Part shown: piece after piece, positions 1 to 8,140 of the stretch | Numbering within the stretch: the stretch's first letter is position 1 | Layout of the letters: the number at the start of each line of letters is the position of its first letter | Assembly (NCBI GenBank): GCA_902760345.1 | Contig: CACWFY010000021.1 | Coordinates: forward strand, 1-55,235 | Direction: 5' to 3' | Length of the DNA stretch: 55,235 nucleotides | From: an uncultured Bacteroidales bacterium | GTDB taxonomy: Bacteria; Bacteroidota; Bacteroidia; Bacteroidales; Bacteroidaceae | Made by a program: the position numbers and the translations under genes | The notes under the pieces: generated by a model | The model's database searches: none | What the model saw: the letters and a program-made list of their open reading frames with translations, nothing else | Told to the model about the DNA's origin: nothing

Positions 1-1
1 A

Positions 2-118
2 GACGCCTCAGATGGCTGTTTAGAGATTCCTCAGTTGGGTACGAAACACTCTATGAATGTGTCCGTCACCACGGGTATCATCATCTATAAGTTTGCAGAA
101 GAATTAATGCTGCGTTAG
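2..118 (+). CDS. SpoU/TrmH-family RNA 2'-O-methyltransferase, C-terminal end only
   Basis: An open frame enters from the left edge and stops with TAG at 116-118. Its last 38 residues include IPQLGTKHSMNVSV, which resembles the C-terminal SAM-binding knot of SpoU-type RNA methyltransferases (the family pattern is IPM.G..SLNVSVA followed by a hydrophobic helix). These enzymes methylate a ribose 2'-OH in rRNA or tRNA with S-adenosylmethionine. Only the tail is visible, so the subfamily and target cannot be named. The stop overlaps the convergent polA stop by 4 nt. Confidence 0.75.
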   Translation, partial: DASDGCLEIPQLGTKHSMNVSVTTGIIIYKFAEELMLR

Positions 119-2832
119 TGTGCCTCAAGCCAGTTATCGCCAAAGCCGGAGTCAGCTACTAAGGGAACAGCCATGTGAAAGGCGTTTTGCATTTCTTCTA
201 TCACAATTTGCTCTACTTTTTCCTTTTCTTCAGGGAGAACGGAGAAGTTCAATTCGTCGTGTACCTGGAGGATCATCTTGCTCTTGATGCCTTCAGCCTT
301 GAAGCGCTGGAAAATATGAATCATAGCGACTTTGATGATGTCGGCAGCGGTGCCCTGAATGGGAGCGTTGATGGCGTTGCGCTCGGCAAATCCACGAACA
401 GTAGCGTTATGAGAGTTAATGTCTGGCAAGTAGCGACGACGTCCGAATAGAGTTGTGACGTACCCTTGTTGGCGAGCTACTTCCTTCGATTTCTCCATAT
501 AGTTGTGTACCTGTGGGAAGGTTTCGAAGTAGCCGTCAATCAGCATCTTAGCTTCGTCGCGAGGAATGTCCAGACGTTCAGCCAAACCAAATACAGTAAT
601 ACCATAGATGATACCAAAGTTAGCACGTTTCGACTTGGTACGTTCATCGCGCGTCACCTCCGCGATAGGTTTCTTATAGATGTTGGCAGCAGTAGCCGCA
701 TGCAGGTCCTTGCCCTCGCGGAATACCTCAATCATCTGAGGATCCTGTGACAGATGAGCCATCACGCGGGGAATAAATGCCTTGCGAATCTCTTTACCGT
801 CCTCACCACGAATGGGAATGTTTTGCAGATTTGGATCAGAAGACGACAGGCGTCCTGTGGCTGTAATCGTCTGATTAAAAGAGGTATGGATATGGCCTGT
901 ACTTGGATTAATCAGCTTGGGTAGAGCGTCGATATAGGTGCCAATCAGCTTCTTTAGTCCTCTATGCTCTAAAATGTCAGCCACGATTTCGTGCTTATTC
1001 TTCAGTTGTTGCAAAACTTCTTCAGAAGTAACATACTGACCTGTTTTGGTCTTCTTTGCTTTCTCTACTATTTTTAGTTTGTCGAAGAGTATTTCACCTA
1101 CTTGCTTTGGTGAAGCAATATTAAACTGCTGGCCAGCCAACTCGAAAATACGAGCTTCAATCTCATTCATGCGATTGGTAAATTGCTTTGATGTTTCAGC
1201 CAGCGACTGTGTATCCAGACAGACGCCATTCATCTCCATTTCTGCCAAAACAGGCATCAGGGGCATCTCTATCTCATAGAATAGTTTTTCACAATCATAC
1301 TTTTTCAACTCAGGTTCGAGTTTGTTTTTCAGCCTGAGCGTAATGTCTGCATCTTCAGCGGCATACTCATAAACCTGAGAGGGTAGGAGAGAGCGCATCG
1401 ATTTTTGATTCTTTCCCTTAGGTCCGATTAACTCATCGATATGAATTGTCTGGTAGTTGAGATAGATCTCCGCCATGTAATCCATGTTGTGACGAAGTTC
1501 AGGTTGGATGAGATAGTGGGCAATCATCGTGTCCCACATTTTTCCTTTTAACTCAATGCCATAGTTTCGAAGAACCTCGAGGTCGTACTTCAGGTTTTGT
1601 CCAACTTTCAAGATTTTTGGATCTTCGTATAGTGGTTTAAAGATATTAACAATTTTCAACGCTTCTTCACGATTAGCAGGAATGGGTACGTAAAACGCCT
1701 CAAATTCCTTCACAGCGAAGCTTAAACCAACCAATTCTGCGTCAATGGCACTCGTCGATGTTGTTTCCGTGTCTAGACTGAGAATTTGTTTTGTAAAGAA
1801 ATAATCACATAATTTCTTCAAATCCTCTTGATTTTCAACGAGTTTATAGTTGTGAGGAGTAGATTTTAGCGTCTCAAAACTCGAATTTTCGCTTAAATCC
1901 GTCCCGTCGGCAGGAAATTCTGCAAAGAGATCGAGTTGTTGATTTACGACTTTTTGCGGTTTTTGGCTTTTTTTAAGAACTCGATCCGCAAAGCTCTTCA
2001 TCTCGAGGTCAAGCAGTAATTTACCAAGTTCATCTTCATTGGGCTCCACAAGTTTCAAACTTTCCATATCGAGTTCGATAGGAACATCTGTTTTGATGGT
2101 TGCAAGGAAGTAACTCATCTTGATGTCCTCAACATGTTCCTCCACTTTTTCGCGAAGCTTACCTTTGATCTCACTCGAACGGGCTATCAACTGTTCGATA
2201 CTTCCGAAGTCGTTGATAAGCTTTACAGCTGTTTTCTCACCAACACCAGGACAGCCAGGGAAGTTGTCGGCGGAGTCTCCCATCAGTGCCAACAAATCGA
2301 TTACGGTAGCAGGCGAGGGGATACCATATTTCTCACAAACCTCTTTTGGTCCCATTGTCTCATAGCCGCCTCCGTGACGAGGACGATAGATGAAGACATT
2401 GTCACGAACCAGTTGTCCATAGTCTTTGTCTGGAGTCAGCATATATGTTTCAACTCCGATGGAACCGGCTTTTTCTGCCAATGTTCCTATTACGTCATCA
2501 GCTTCATAGCCATCGGCTTGGAGAATAGGTATTCTGTATGCTTTCAGCAAATCTTTAATGATAGGAACAGCCTTACGTATATCTTCTGGGGTCTCTTCGC
2601 GTTGGGCTTTATAGGCAGGATATGCCTCGCTGCGGAAGGTTGGTCCATGAGGATCAAAAGCTACACCGATGTGTGTGGGCTGCTCTTTGGTTAGCACCTC
2701 GTTCAGGGTATTCAGAAAGCCCATAATAGCGCTCGTATTCAAACCTTTCGAATTGATTCTCGGGTTTTTAATGAACGCATAATAGGAGCGATAAATCAGA
2801 GCATAAGCGTCTAAAAGAAACAGTTTATTCAT
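115..2832 (-). CDS. polA: DNA polymerase I, apparently lacking motif A
   Basis: This 905-aa protein has the three-part layout of DNA polymerase I: an N-terminal 5'-3' exonuclease (about 1-290, with GYEADDVIGTLA and the helix-hairpin region GCPGVGEKTA), a 3'-5' exonuclease domain (about 330-510, with DTET) and a polymerase domain. Motif B (KRANFGIIYG) and motif C (QVHDEL) are present. The segment between IRKAFIPR and VMAHLSQDP is short: in the family about 17-19 residues here contain motif A (DYSQIELR), including a metal-binding catalytic Asp. It is cleanly missing at about position 766, in frame. As written the enzyme should not polymerise; this is either a real deletion or an assembly error. 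The start is the ATG at 2832, divergent from the prenyl synthase gene. Confidence 0.95.
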   Translation of the reverse strand: MNKLFLLDAYALIYRSYYAFIKNPRINSKGLNTSAIMGFLNTLNEVLTKEQPTHIGVAFDPHGPTFRSEAYPAYKAQREETPEDIRKAVPIIKDLLKAYRIPILQADGYEADDVIGTLAEKAGSIGVETYMLTPDKDYGQLVRDNVFIYRPRHGGGYETMGPKEVCEKYGIPSPATVIDLLALMGDSADNFPGCPGVGEKTAVKLINDFGSIEQLIARSSEIKGKLREKVEEHVEDIKMSYFLATIKTDVPIELDMESLKLVEPNEDELGKLLLDLEMKSFADRVLKKSQKPQKVVNQQLDLFAEFPADGTDLSENSSFETLKSTPHNYKLVENQEDLKKLCDYFFTKQILSLDTETTSTSAIDAELVGLSFAVKEFEAFYVPIPANREEALKIVNIFKPLYEDPKILKVGQNLKYDLEVLRNYGIELKGKMWDTMIAHYLIQPELRHNMDYMAEIYLNYQTIHIDELIGPKGKNQKSMRSLLPSQVYEYAAEDADITLRLKNKLEPELKKYDCEKLFYEIEMPLMPVLAEMEMNGVCLDTQSLAETSKQFTNRMNEIEARIFELAGQQFNIASPKQVGEILFDKLKIVEKAKKTKTGQYVTSEEVLQQLKNKHEIVADILEHRGLKKLIGTYIDALPKLINPSTGHIHTSFNQTITATGRLSSSDPNLQNIPIRGEDGKEIRKAFIPRVMAHLSQDPQMIEVFREGKDLHAATAANIYKKPIAEVTRDERTKSKRANFGIIYGITVFGLAERLDIPRDEAKMLIDGYFETFPQVHNYMEKSKEVARQQGYVTTLFGRRRYLPDINSHNATVRGFAERNAINAPIQGTAADIIKVAMIHIFQRFKAEGIKSKMILQVHDELNFSVLPEEKEKVEQIVIEEMQNAFHMAVPLVADSGFGDNWLEAH

Positions 2833-2894
2833 GTCTTTTTTATTTTTTCCGTGTAAAATTACTAATTTTTTTCTTCATAATGCGATATTTTCAT

Positions 2895-2902
2895 TAATTT
2901 TG
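2895..2902 (+). promoter_or_regulatory. -7 promoter box of the polyprenyl synthase gene
   Basis: TAATTTTG matches the Bacteroidetes -7 consensus TAnnTTTG and lies 17 nt before the ATG at 2920. The upstream region is T-rich without a clean TTTG. Confidence 0.5.
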
Positions 2903-2919
2903 TCACAAAATTCTTGAGA

Positions 2920-3897
2920 ATGGATTATTTATCACTTATTAAACAGCCTATCGAGACTGATTTAAACGACTTTATACAGTTGTTTAATGATAGTTTGAGT
3001 CATTCTGACGGATTATTATCACAGGTGTTGACACATATTCGTCAACGAGGTGGTAAGCGCATGCGTCCTATGTTGATACTCCTGATAGCCAATAATTATG
3101 GTGGGGTCTCAGCAGTCACCCAGCACGCTGCTGTTGGATTGGAGTTGCTGCATACGGCATCTTTGGTGCACGATGACGTAGTCGATGAGAGTTGTGAACG
3201 ACGTGGACAGGCTTCCGTCAATGCCTCATTTGATAATAAGGTGGCTGTTCTCGTAGGCGACTATATTCTTTCTACGGCATTATTGCATGTTTCCTATACT
3301 GGTAATCAACAAATTGTCGAAAGTTTGGCTGAACTGGGACGTACCTTAGCAGCTGGTGAGATTCTCCAACTGTCGAACATCCAGAATCAGGTGATTTCAG
3401 AGGATGTATACTATCAAGTCATTCAACAGAAAACAGCCGCTTTGTTTGAGGCCTGTGCGTCTATTGGTGCGTTATCTGCTGGTGCCTCAGCTGAAGAGCT
3501 TCAGGCTGCTGCAGAATTTGGTAAGAATCTGGGTATCATGTTCCAGATTCGCGATGATATCTTTGACTATTTCGACTCGAAGGAAATAGGCAAGCCAACA
3601 GGTAACGATATGACTGAAGGTAAGCTGACCCTGCCTGTCATCTATGCGTTGAATACGAGTAATTACGAGTCTATGCAGACCTTGGCTAAGAAGGTAAAGG
3701 CTGGCACTATCAACGAGGATGAAATAGCCGTTTTGGTTGAGTTTACCAAACAGCAAGGAGGCATTGAATACGCAGAACAATGTATGTTGAAATATAGCGA
3801 CCTGTGTCTGCAATATATACGGGAACATGTAAAAGAAAAGGCTATCAAGGAAGCCCTGACAGCCTATGTGGATTACGTTGTCCAGCGTAATTATTAA
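2920..3897 (+). CDS. Polyprenyl diphosphate synthase
   Basis: A 325-aa all-helical trans-prenyltransferase that condenses isopentenyl diphosphate onto an allylic diphosphate to build a long isoprenoid chain, probably the menaquinone side chain. The first aspartate-rich motif is HDDVVDES near residue 88 and the second is RDDIFDY near residue 212; GGKRMRP near residue 47 binds the diphosphate. The residues just before the first motif, which set chain length, are small enough for a long-chain (octaprenyl-like) enzyme, but the exact length is not readable. ATG 2920 (MDYLSLIK) is preferred over the upstream TTG at 2914. The gene stands alone between divergent polA and convergent deoC. Confidence 0.9.
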   Translation: MDYLSLIKQPIETDLNDFIQLFNDSLSHSDGLLSQVLTHIRQRGGKRMRPMLILLIANNYGGVSAVTQHAAVGLELLHTASLVHDDVVDESCERRGQASVNASFDNKVAVLVGDYILSTALLHVSYTGNQQIVESLAELGRTLAAGEILQLSNIQNQVISEDVYYQVIQQKTAALFEACASIGALSAGASAEELQAAAEFGKNLGIMFQIRDDIFDYFDSKEIGKPTGNDMTEGKLTLPVIYALNTSNYESMQTLAKKVKAGTINEDEIAVLVEFTKQQGGIEYAEQCMLKYSDLCLQYIREHVKEKAIKEALTAYVDYVVQRNY

Positions 3898-3905
3898 AGA
3901 AAAAA

Positions 3906-3935
3906 AGCGACCCCAAATGTGGGTCGCTATTCTTT
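3906..3935. terminator. Bidirectional rho-independent terminator
   Basis: AGCGACCC pairs with GGGTCGCT across a short loop, flanked by A-rich sequence on the left and a T run on the right. It lies between the convergent prenyl synthase and deoC genes and can serve both. Confidence 0.85.
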
Positions 3936-3937
3936 TT

Positions 3938-4831
3938 TTAGAAGAATTTCACTTCCTTACCTGCCAGATCACTCAATACGAGGTTAGGCAGACGGCTGGT
4001 ACCCAGACGGAAATAGTAGTCGGTAAGCCACTTCTCACCCAGTACTTCCTCTACAATGCTGTAGTAGGTGAGGGCATCCTTCACGGTATTGATACCACCT
4101 GCAGGCTTCAAACCTACCATGATACCTGTCTGGTCGTAGTACTCCTTGATAGCCTGACACATGACGTATACAGCCTCTGGGGTAGCACCCACCTTCTCCT
4201 TACCAGTAGACGTCTTGATATAGTCAGCACCAGCATACATAGAAAGGATAGAAGCTTTCTTGACATTCGACAGGTTCAGTAGGTCGCCAGTCTCCAGAAT
4301 AACCTTCATGGGCACGTCGCCACAGGCAGCTTTCTGCTCCCAAATCTCGTCGCAAACAGTCTCATAATCGCCTGCCAAGAACTCACCGACGTGCATCACG
4401 ATGTCCACATTCTCTGCACCATCCTGAACAGCCAGCTTAGTCTCAGCAACCTTGATCTCGATAAGTGCCTGAGAAGAGGGGAATGCACCACTAACCACAG
4501 TAGGAATGACACCTTCAACCTCCAATGAATCGGCTACTAACTTGGCAAAACGAGGATAGGTAACAACCGTTGCTACATGGGGCATATCAGGATATTCATG
4601 GGCAAACTTGTTGACTTTCTCTACCAGTTTCAGTACACTCTCGTCTGAATCCTGAGTAGTCAGCGTTGTCATACATACACAGCTGAACAAGAATTTCTTG
4701 ACTTCTTCTGTGTCGTTCTTGGGAACTCTCTCTTCAACGATTTTCTTTACAGCAGCAGCTACAGCGGCTTCGTCGACATTGCAATTGTACTTGCTTAATG
4801 CCTGTTCATACTTGCTTTTCAATTCTTCCAT
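3938..4831 (-). CDS. deoC: Deoxyribose-phosphate aldolase
   Basis: A 297-aa class I aldolase that splits 2-deoxyribose 5-phosphate into glyceraldehyde 3-phosphate and acetaldehyde in deoxynucleoside catabolism. The Schiff-base lysine lies in YIKTSTGK near residue 205, and VGLKPAGGI supplies the phosphate-binding loop. The N-terminal ~50 residues are longer than in short DeoC forms, which is normal for the ~300-aa Bacteroidales type. It is last in a minus-strand run with the MazG-like gene and dtd, 29 nt after the former. Confidence 0.93.
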   Translation of the reverse strand: MEELKSKYEQALSKYNCNVDEAAVAAAVKKIVEERVPKNDTEEVKKFLFSCVCMTTLTTQDSDESVLKLVEKVNKFAHEYPDMPHVATVVTYPRFAKLVADSLEVEGVIPTVVSGAFPSSQALIEIKVAETKLAVQDGAENVDIVMHVGEFLAGDYETVCDEIWEQKAACGDVPMKVILETGDLLNLSNVKKASILSMYAGADYIKTSTGKEKVGATPEAVYVMCQAIKEYYDQTGIMVGLKPAGGINTVKDALTYYSIVEEVLGEKWLTDYYFRLGTSRLPNLVLSDLAGKEVKFF

Positions 4832-4860
4832 AATACTAAGATTTTAAGTTAATGAATAAT

Positions 4861-5184
4861 TTATTTGAGCTTTTCGTTTTGTATATGTCTTTCTTTGTCT
4901 CGTCGAGTCTTCTTTTCTATTGATTTCTTGAGCTCTTCCGTCAGGTCAATACCCGTTTGGTTGGCCAAGCAAATGAGCACCCAGAGTACGTCGGCCATCT
5001 CTTCACCCATATTGTCTTTCTCGCCTTCCTTAAAGCTTTGATCACCATATTTCCTAGCCATTATTCGAGCCAGTTCACCAACTTCCTCTGTTAGAACAGC
5101 CATATTGGTCAACTCAGAGAAATAACGTACTCCGTACGTTTTAATCCACTGATCTACAGCCTGTTGTGCTTCTTGGATAGTCAT
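4861..5184 (-). CDS. MazG-like nucleotide pyrophosphohydrolase
   Basis: A 107-aa single-domain all-alpha NTP pyrophosphohydrolase. The metal-binding acidic residues follow the MazG pattern: LTEEVGELAR near residue 30 and EEMADVLWVL near residue 62. Such small enzymes hydrolyse (d)NTPs, often aberrant ones, to the monophosphate and PPi. It starts 4 nt after the dtd stop and is surely co-transcribed with it; pairing with dtd and deoC suggests a general clean-up role, but substrate specificity is not visible. Confidence 0.85.
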   Translation of the reverse strand: MTIQEAQQAVDQWIKTYGVRYFSELTNMAVLTEEVGELARIMARKYGDQSFKEGEKDNMGEEMADVLWVLICLANQTGIDLTEELKKSIEKKTRRDKERHIQNEKLK

Positions 5185-5188
5185 AGTA

Positions 5189-5641
5189 TCACTCTTTGTT
5201 TTTCGTATCCATACAGATGGTCACTGGTCCATCATTGAGTAGTTCTACTTTCATGTCGGCTCCGAATTCTCCTGTTCCTACAGGTTTTGTCAGTTGGCCA
5301 CTCAGCTCTTTGCAGAAGGTCTCGTAGAGTGGGATAGAATGCTCGTGTGAGCCAGCTCTGAACCAACTGGGTCGGTTACCTTTCTTGTAGCTGGCGTACA
5401 GTGTAAACTGGCTTACTACCAGTGCTTCTCCATTTACGTCCAGTATCGAGCGGTTCATCACGTGGTTCTCATCGTCAAAGACACGCAGATTGGCTATCTT
5501 CTTTACCAACCAGTCTACATCCTCGACAGTATCCTCATTGCAGATGCCTAAAAGAATCAGAAAACCTTGCTTTATTTCCGACTTCACAGCCCCATTGATG
5601 CTTACGCTGGCCCTACTGACCCTTTGAATTACTGCTCTCAT
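5189..5641 (-). CDS. dtd: D-aminoacyl-tRNA deacylase
   Basis: A 150-aa DTD-family protein that removes D-amino acids (and glycine from tRNA-Ala) from mischarged tRNA. Family motifs are present: MRAVIQRVSRASV at the start, ALVVSQFTLYA (the SQ-T active-site strand) near residue 77 and the cross-subunit TGEFGADM near residue 132, the Bacteroidetes form of the Gly-cisPro-type loop region. Length is standard. The ATG at 5641 is only 4 nt from a consensus -7 box, so the mRNA may be leaderless. Confidence 0.93.
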   Translation of the reverse strand: MRAVIQRVSRASVSINGAVKSEIKQGFLILLGICNEDTVEDVDWLVKKIANLRVFDDENHVMNRSILDVNGEALVVSQFTLYASYKKGNRPSWFRAGSHEHSIPLYETFCKELSGQLTKPVGTGEFGADMKVELLNDGPVTICMDTKNKE

Positions 5642-5645
5642 TTTG

Positions 5646-5653
5646 CAAAGATA
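5646..5653 (-). promoter_or_regulatory. -7 promoter box next to the dtd start
   Basis: On the minus strand this reads TATCTTTG, a perfect TAnnTTTG. Only 4 nt separate it from the dtd ATG, so transcription should begin at or next to the start codon. Confidence 0.6.
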
Positions 5654-5691
5654 AATAAAATACTTGTTATTTCCAAGAATTTAATATTTTT

Positions 5692-7527
5692 TTATAAGCT
5701 GTCAGAAGGGTGGAAATAGTTATAGACAAGTTCTGCTTTCGATGGGCCAATCGTTTTTGTGAGCATTTCCAGCGTTGCCTCGCGTATTCTTTTGACGGAT
5801 TTTAGCTCATTTAAAAGTTCGTCACGTGTCTTTGGACCTATGCCCTTGATGTCGTCTAGCTCTGAGTGTAAAGCGTGCTTAGACCGCTTATCTCGATGGA
5901 AAGTAATGGCAAATCGATGCACTTCATCTTGTAGTTGTGTGAGCACTCGAAACAGCTCTGAGGTGTCCTTTATACCTACTGTTCGTGGAGGGAAACCATA
6001 GAGCAGCTCATTGGTCCGATGGCGATCGTTTTTAGCCAATCCGGCAATGGGTATATCGAGGTTAAGCTCGTCTTGTATGGCCTGACGAATCACCTCCATC
6101 TGCCCCTTTCCACCATCTGCAATAATGAGGTCGGGTAGGGGTTGTTCTTCTTCTAAAAGGCGTTTGTAGCGTCTCCATACCACCTCTTTCATGGATGCAT
6201 AGTCGTCAGGGCCCACTACTGTTTTGATGTTATATTTACGATAGTCTTGCTTCGACGGCTTCATCTTCTTAAAGACCACACAGGCTGCCACAGCATCGCT
6301 TCCCGATATGTTTGAGTTGTCGAAACACTCTATCTGGTAAGGCATTTTAGGTAGGTGCAACAGGTCTTGTAATTCCTTCATCAGACGGACCTGTTTCTGC
6401 TCTGGATTCAGCTTTTCTGCCTGTTTCAGACGGTCGAATTTGTACTGTTTGCCGTTCATCAGTGACAGCTCTAACAGCGTCTTTTTGTCACCTCTCTGGG
6501 GTACTGTGATGGTGACTCCGTCCATGTTGATATCTATTTCGTGGGGTAGAATGATCTCTTTAGCCGTACTCTTGAAACGCTCTCGCATTTCCACTATGGC
6601 CAACTGCAAGAGTTCATCGTCCGTTTCTTCCAACCGCTTCTTGTATTCAAAGGTGAAGCTTTGGTTGATTTGTCCGTTTGACACGTGGATATAGTTCACG
6701 AAAGCCACCTTTTCGTCGTTCGTAATCGTCAGTACGTCCACGTTGTCTATACTATGGCTGACCACCTCACTTTTCGCTACAAACTGCTCAATCAGCAGGT
6801 ATCTGCGCTTGATTTCTTCCGCCTCTTCAAAGCGTAAATCCTCTGCTAATCGTAACATCTCTTCTTTAAGTTCTCTCAATACCTGTCGTGTATTTCCTTT
6901 AAGTATTTCTCGGGCCTGTGAAAGATTCTTCTGATAGTCTTCCCACGACTGTTTTCCAATGCAAGGCCCTGCACAATTCTTTAGATGATATTCCAGACAA
7001 ACCTGATATTTTCCGCTCTCTACACCCTCTTGTAATAATGGCTGTTTACAGGTACGTGGATGATATAATTTTTTGATAAGGTCAAGTATTGCATGCATAG
7101 ATCCCACATGGGAATAGGGTCCAAAATAGGTACCCCATTTCTTGTTGATAGTTCTTGTGGGAAAGATATGTGGTAAATACTCTTTTGTAATACAGATAGA
7201 AGGATATGTCTTGCCGTCTTTTAAGAGTACATTATATCTTGGATTATACCGTTTTATCAAAGCATTCTCCAATAATAATGCGTCCTCTTCCGTATTGACG
7301 ACCGTATAGCTGATGTCCCAGATCTTGCTGACCAATACTTTGGTCTTAAATCGGTCCACCTCGGTATGGAAGTACGACGAGACACGTGCTTTCAGGTTCT
7401 TTGCCTTACCCACATAGATGATGGTACCATCAGCATCGTAATACTGATAGCTCCCAGGTTTCTCTGGTAGCGTCTTGACAATCGCCTTTAGCTTCTCTAA
7501 ACGTGCCTCGTTTTCTTCCTTTGTCAT
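5692..7527 (-). CDS. uvrC: UvrABC excinuclease subunit C
   Basis: A 611-aa nucleotide-excision-repair nuclease that makes both incisions around a lesion after UvrA/UvrB recognition. The N-terminal GIY-YIG domain (PGSYQYY and IIYVGKAKNL, about 25-50) makes the 3' cut. A UvrB-binding UVR motif follows (about 205-240), then the RNase H-like 5' nuclease region (IECFDNSNISGSDAVAA; IADGGKGQ). Tandem helix-hairpin-helix motifs close the protein (DDIKGIGPKTRDELL). Cys residues in the linker (CKQ, CAGPC) match the Bacteroidales form. Length is normal. It starts 22 nt after apt, the gap being almost filled by a parS site. Confidence 0.96.
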   Translation of the reverse strand: MTKEENEARLEKLKAIVKTLPEKPGSYQYYDADGTIIYVGKAKNLKARVSSYFHTEVDRFKTKVLVSKIWDISYTVVNTEEDALLLENALIKRYNPRYNVLLKDGKTYPSICITKEYLPHIFPTRTINKKWGTYFGPYSHVGSMHAILDLIKKLYHPRTCKQPLLQEGVESGKYQVCLEYHLKNCAGPCIGKQSWEDYQKNLSQAREILKGNTRQVLRELKEEMLRLAEDLRFEEAEEIKRRYLLIEQFVAKSEVVSHSIDNVDVLTITNDEKVAFVNYIHVSNGQINQSFTFEYKKRLEETDDELLQLAIVEMRERFKSTAKEIILPHEIDINMDGVTITVPQRGDKKTLLELSLMNGKQYKFDRLKQAEKLNPEQKQVRLMKELQDLLHLPKMPYQIECFDNSNISGSDAVAACVVFKKMKPSKQDYRKYNIKTVVGPDDYASMKEVVWRRYKRLLEEEQPLPDLIIADGGKGQMEVIRQAIQDELNLDIPIAGLAKNDRHRTNELLYGFPPRTVGIKDTSELFRVLTQLQDEVHRFAITFHRDKRSKHALHSELDDIKGIGPKTRDELLNELKSVKRIREATLEMLTKTIGPSKAELVYNYFHPSDSL

Positions 7528-7533
7528 GTGTTT

Positions 7534-7549
7534 TGTTTCACGTGAAACT
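7534..7549. promoter_or_regulatory. parS centromere site (copy 1)
   Basis: TGTTTCACGTGAAACT contains the perfect 14-bp palindrome GTTTCACGTGAAAC, the conserved chromosomal ParB-binding core, and matches the classic 16-bp parS at 15 of 16 positions. It sits in the 22-nt gap between apt and uvrC. An identical 16-mer lies 591 bp away. ParB loads here, spreads and recruits SMC for origin segregation. Confidence 0.9.
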
Positions 7550-8080
7550 TTAAATCACCATGAGTGTGGTTACCTCCGTGTCTGCGTCAAATACGTCACG
7601 GCCATGCAGTCCTTCATCCGTGATTTCTATGAGGAAGTTTACATATACTCCACGTGGATTAAACTTCTTTACTAGATTAACGGCTGCTTTCATGGTTCCA
7701 CCCGTCGCTAACAAGTCGTCGTGAAGTAATACGACGTCTTTGTCGTTGATGGCATCTTCGTGAATTTCAATCGTATCCGTTCCGTACTCTTTCTCATAGC
7801 TTTCCTGAACGGTAGCAGCGGGAAGTTTTCCAGGTTTACGTGCCAAAACGACACCAGCACCCAGTTTTACCGCCAGTGCGGAAGCCATCACAAATCCGCG
7901 ACTTTCAATACCAACGATTTTGGTGATTCCTTTGTTTTTGTAAATCTCATACAGCTCGTCTACCATAATCTGCAGACAAGCAGGATTCTTAAACAGCGTG
8001 GTAACGTCACGGAAGTTGATGCCCTTTACTGGAAAATCGGGAATGCTGCGAAGATTCGCCATCAGTGTTTTGTTGTTCAT
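7550..8080 (-). CDS. apt: Adenine phosphoribosyltransferase
   Basis: A 176-aa type I phosphoribosyltransferase that salvages adenine with PRPP to give AMP. The PRPP loop is VVLLHDDLLATGGTMKAA near residues 115-132, and GIESRGFVMA near residue 58 holds the purine-site residues. Length and ends match the family. It lies in the minus-strand mnmG-apt-uvrC run and is bracketed on both sides by identical parS sites. Confidence 0.95.
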   Translation of the reverse strand: MNNKTLMANLRSIPDFPVKGINFRDVTTLFKNPACLQIMVDELYEIYKNKGITKIVGIESRGFVMASALAVKLGAGVVLARKPGKLPAATVQESYEKEYGTDTIEIHEDAINDKDVVLLHDDLLATGGTMKAAVNLVKKFNPRGVYVNFLIEITDEGLHGRDVFDADTEVTTLMVI

Positions 8081-8124
8081 AATCTTTGGTTTTAACGTTA
8101 TAATAATAGTATAGTCTCTTTAAT

Positions 8125-8140
8125 TGTTTCACGTGAAACT
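8125..8140. promoter_or_regulatory. parS centromere site (copy 2)
   Basis: A second exact copy of TGTTTCACGTGAAACT, between the apt start and the mnmG stop and touching the mnmG stop codon by one base. Two identical 16-bp palindromes 591 bp apart are not expected by chance and indicate a ParB-binding region. Confidence 0.9.
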
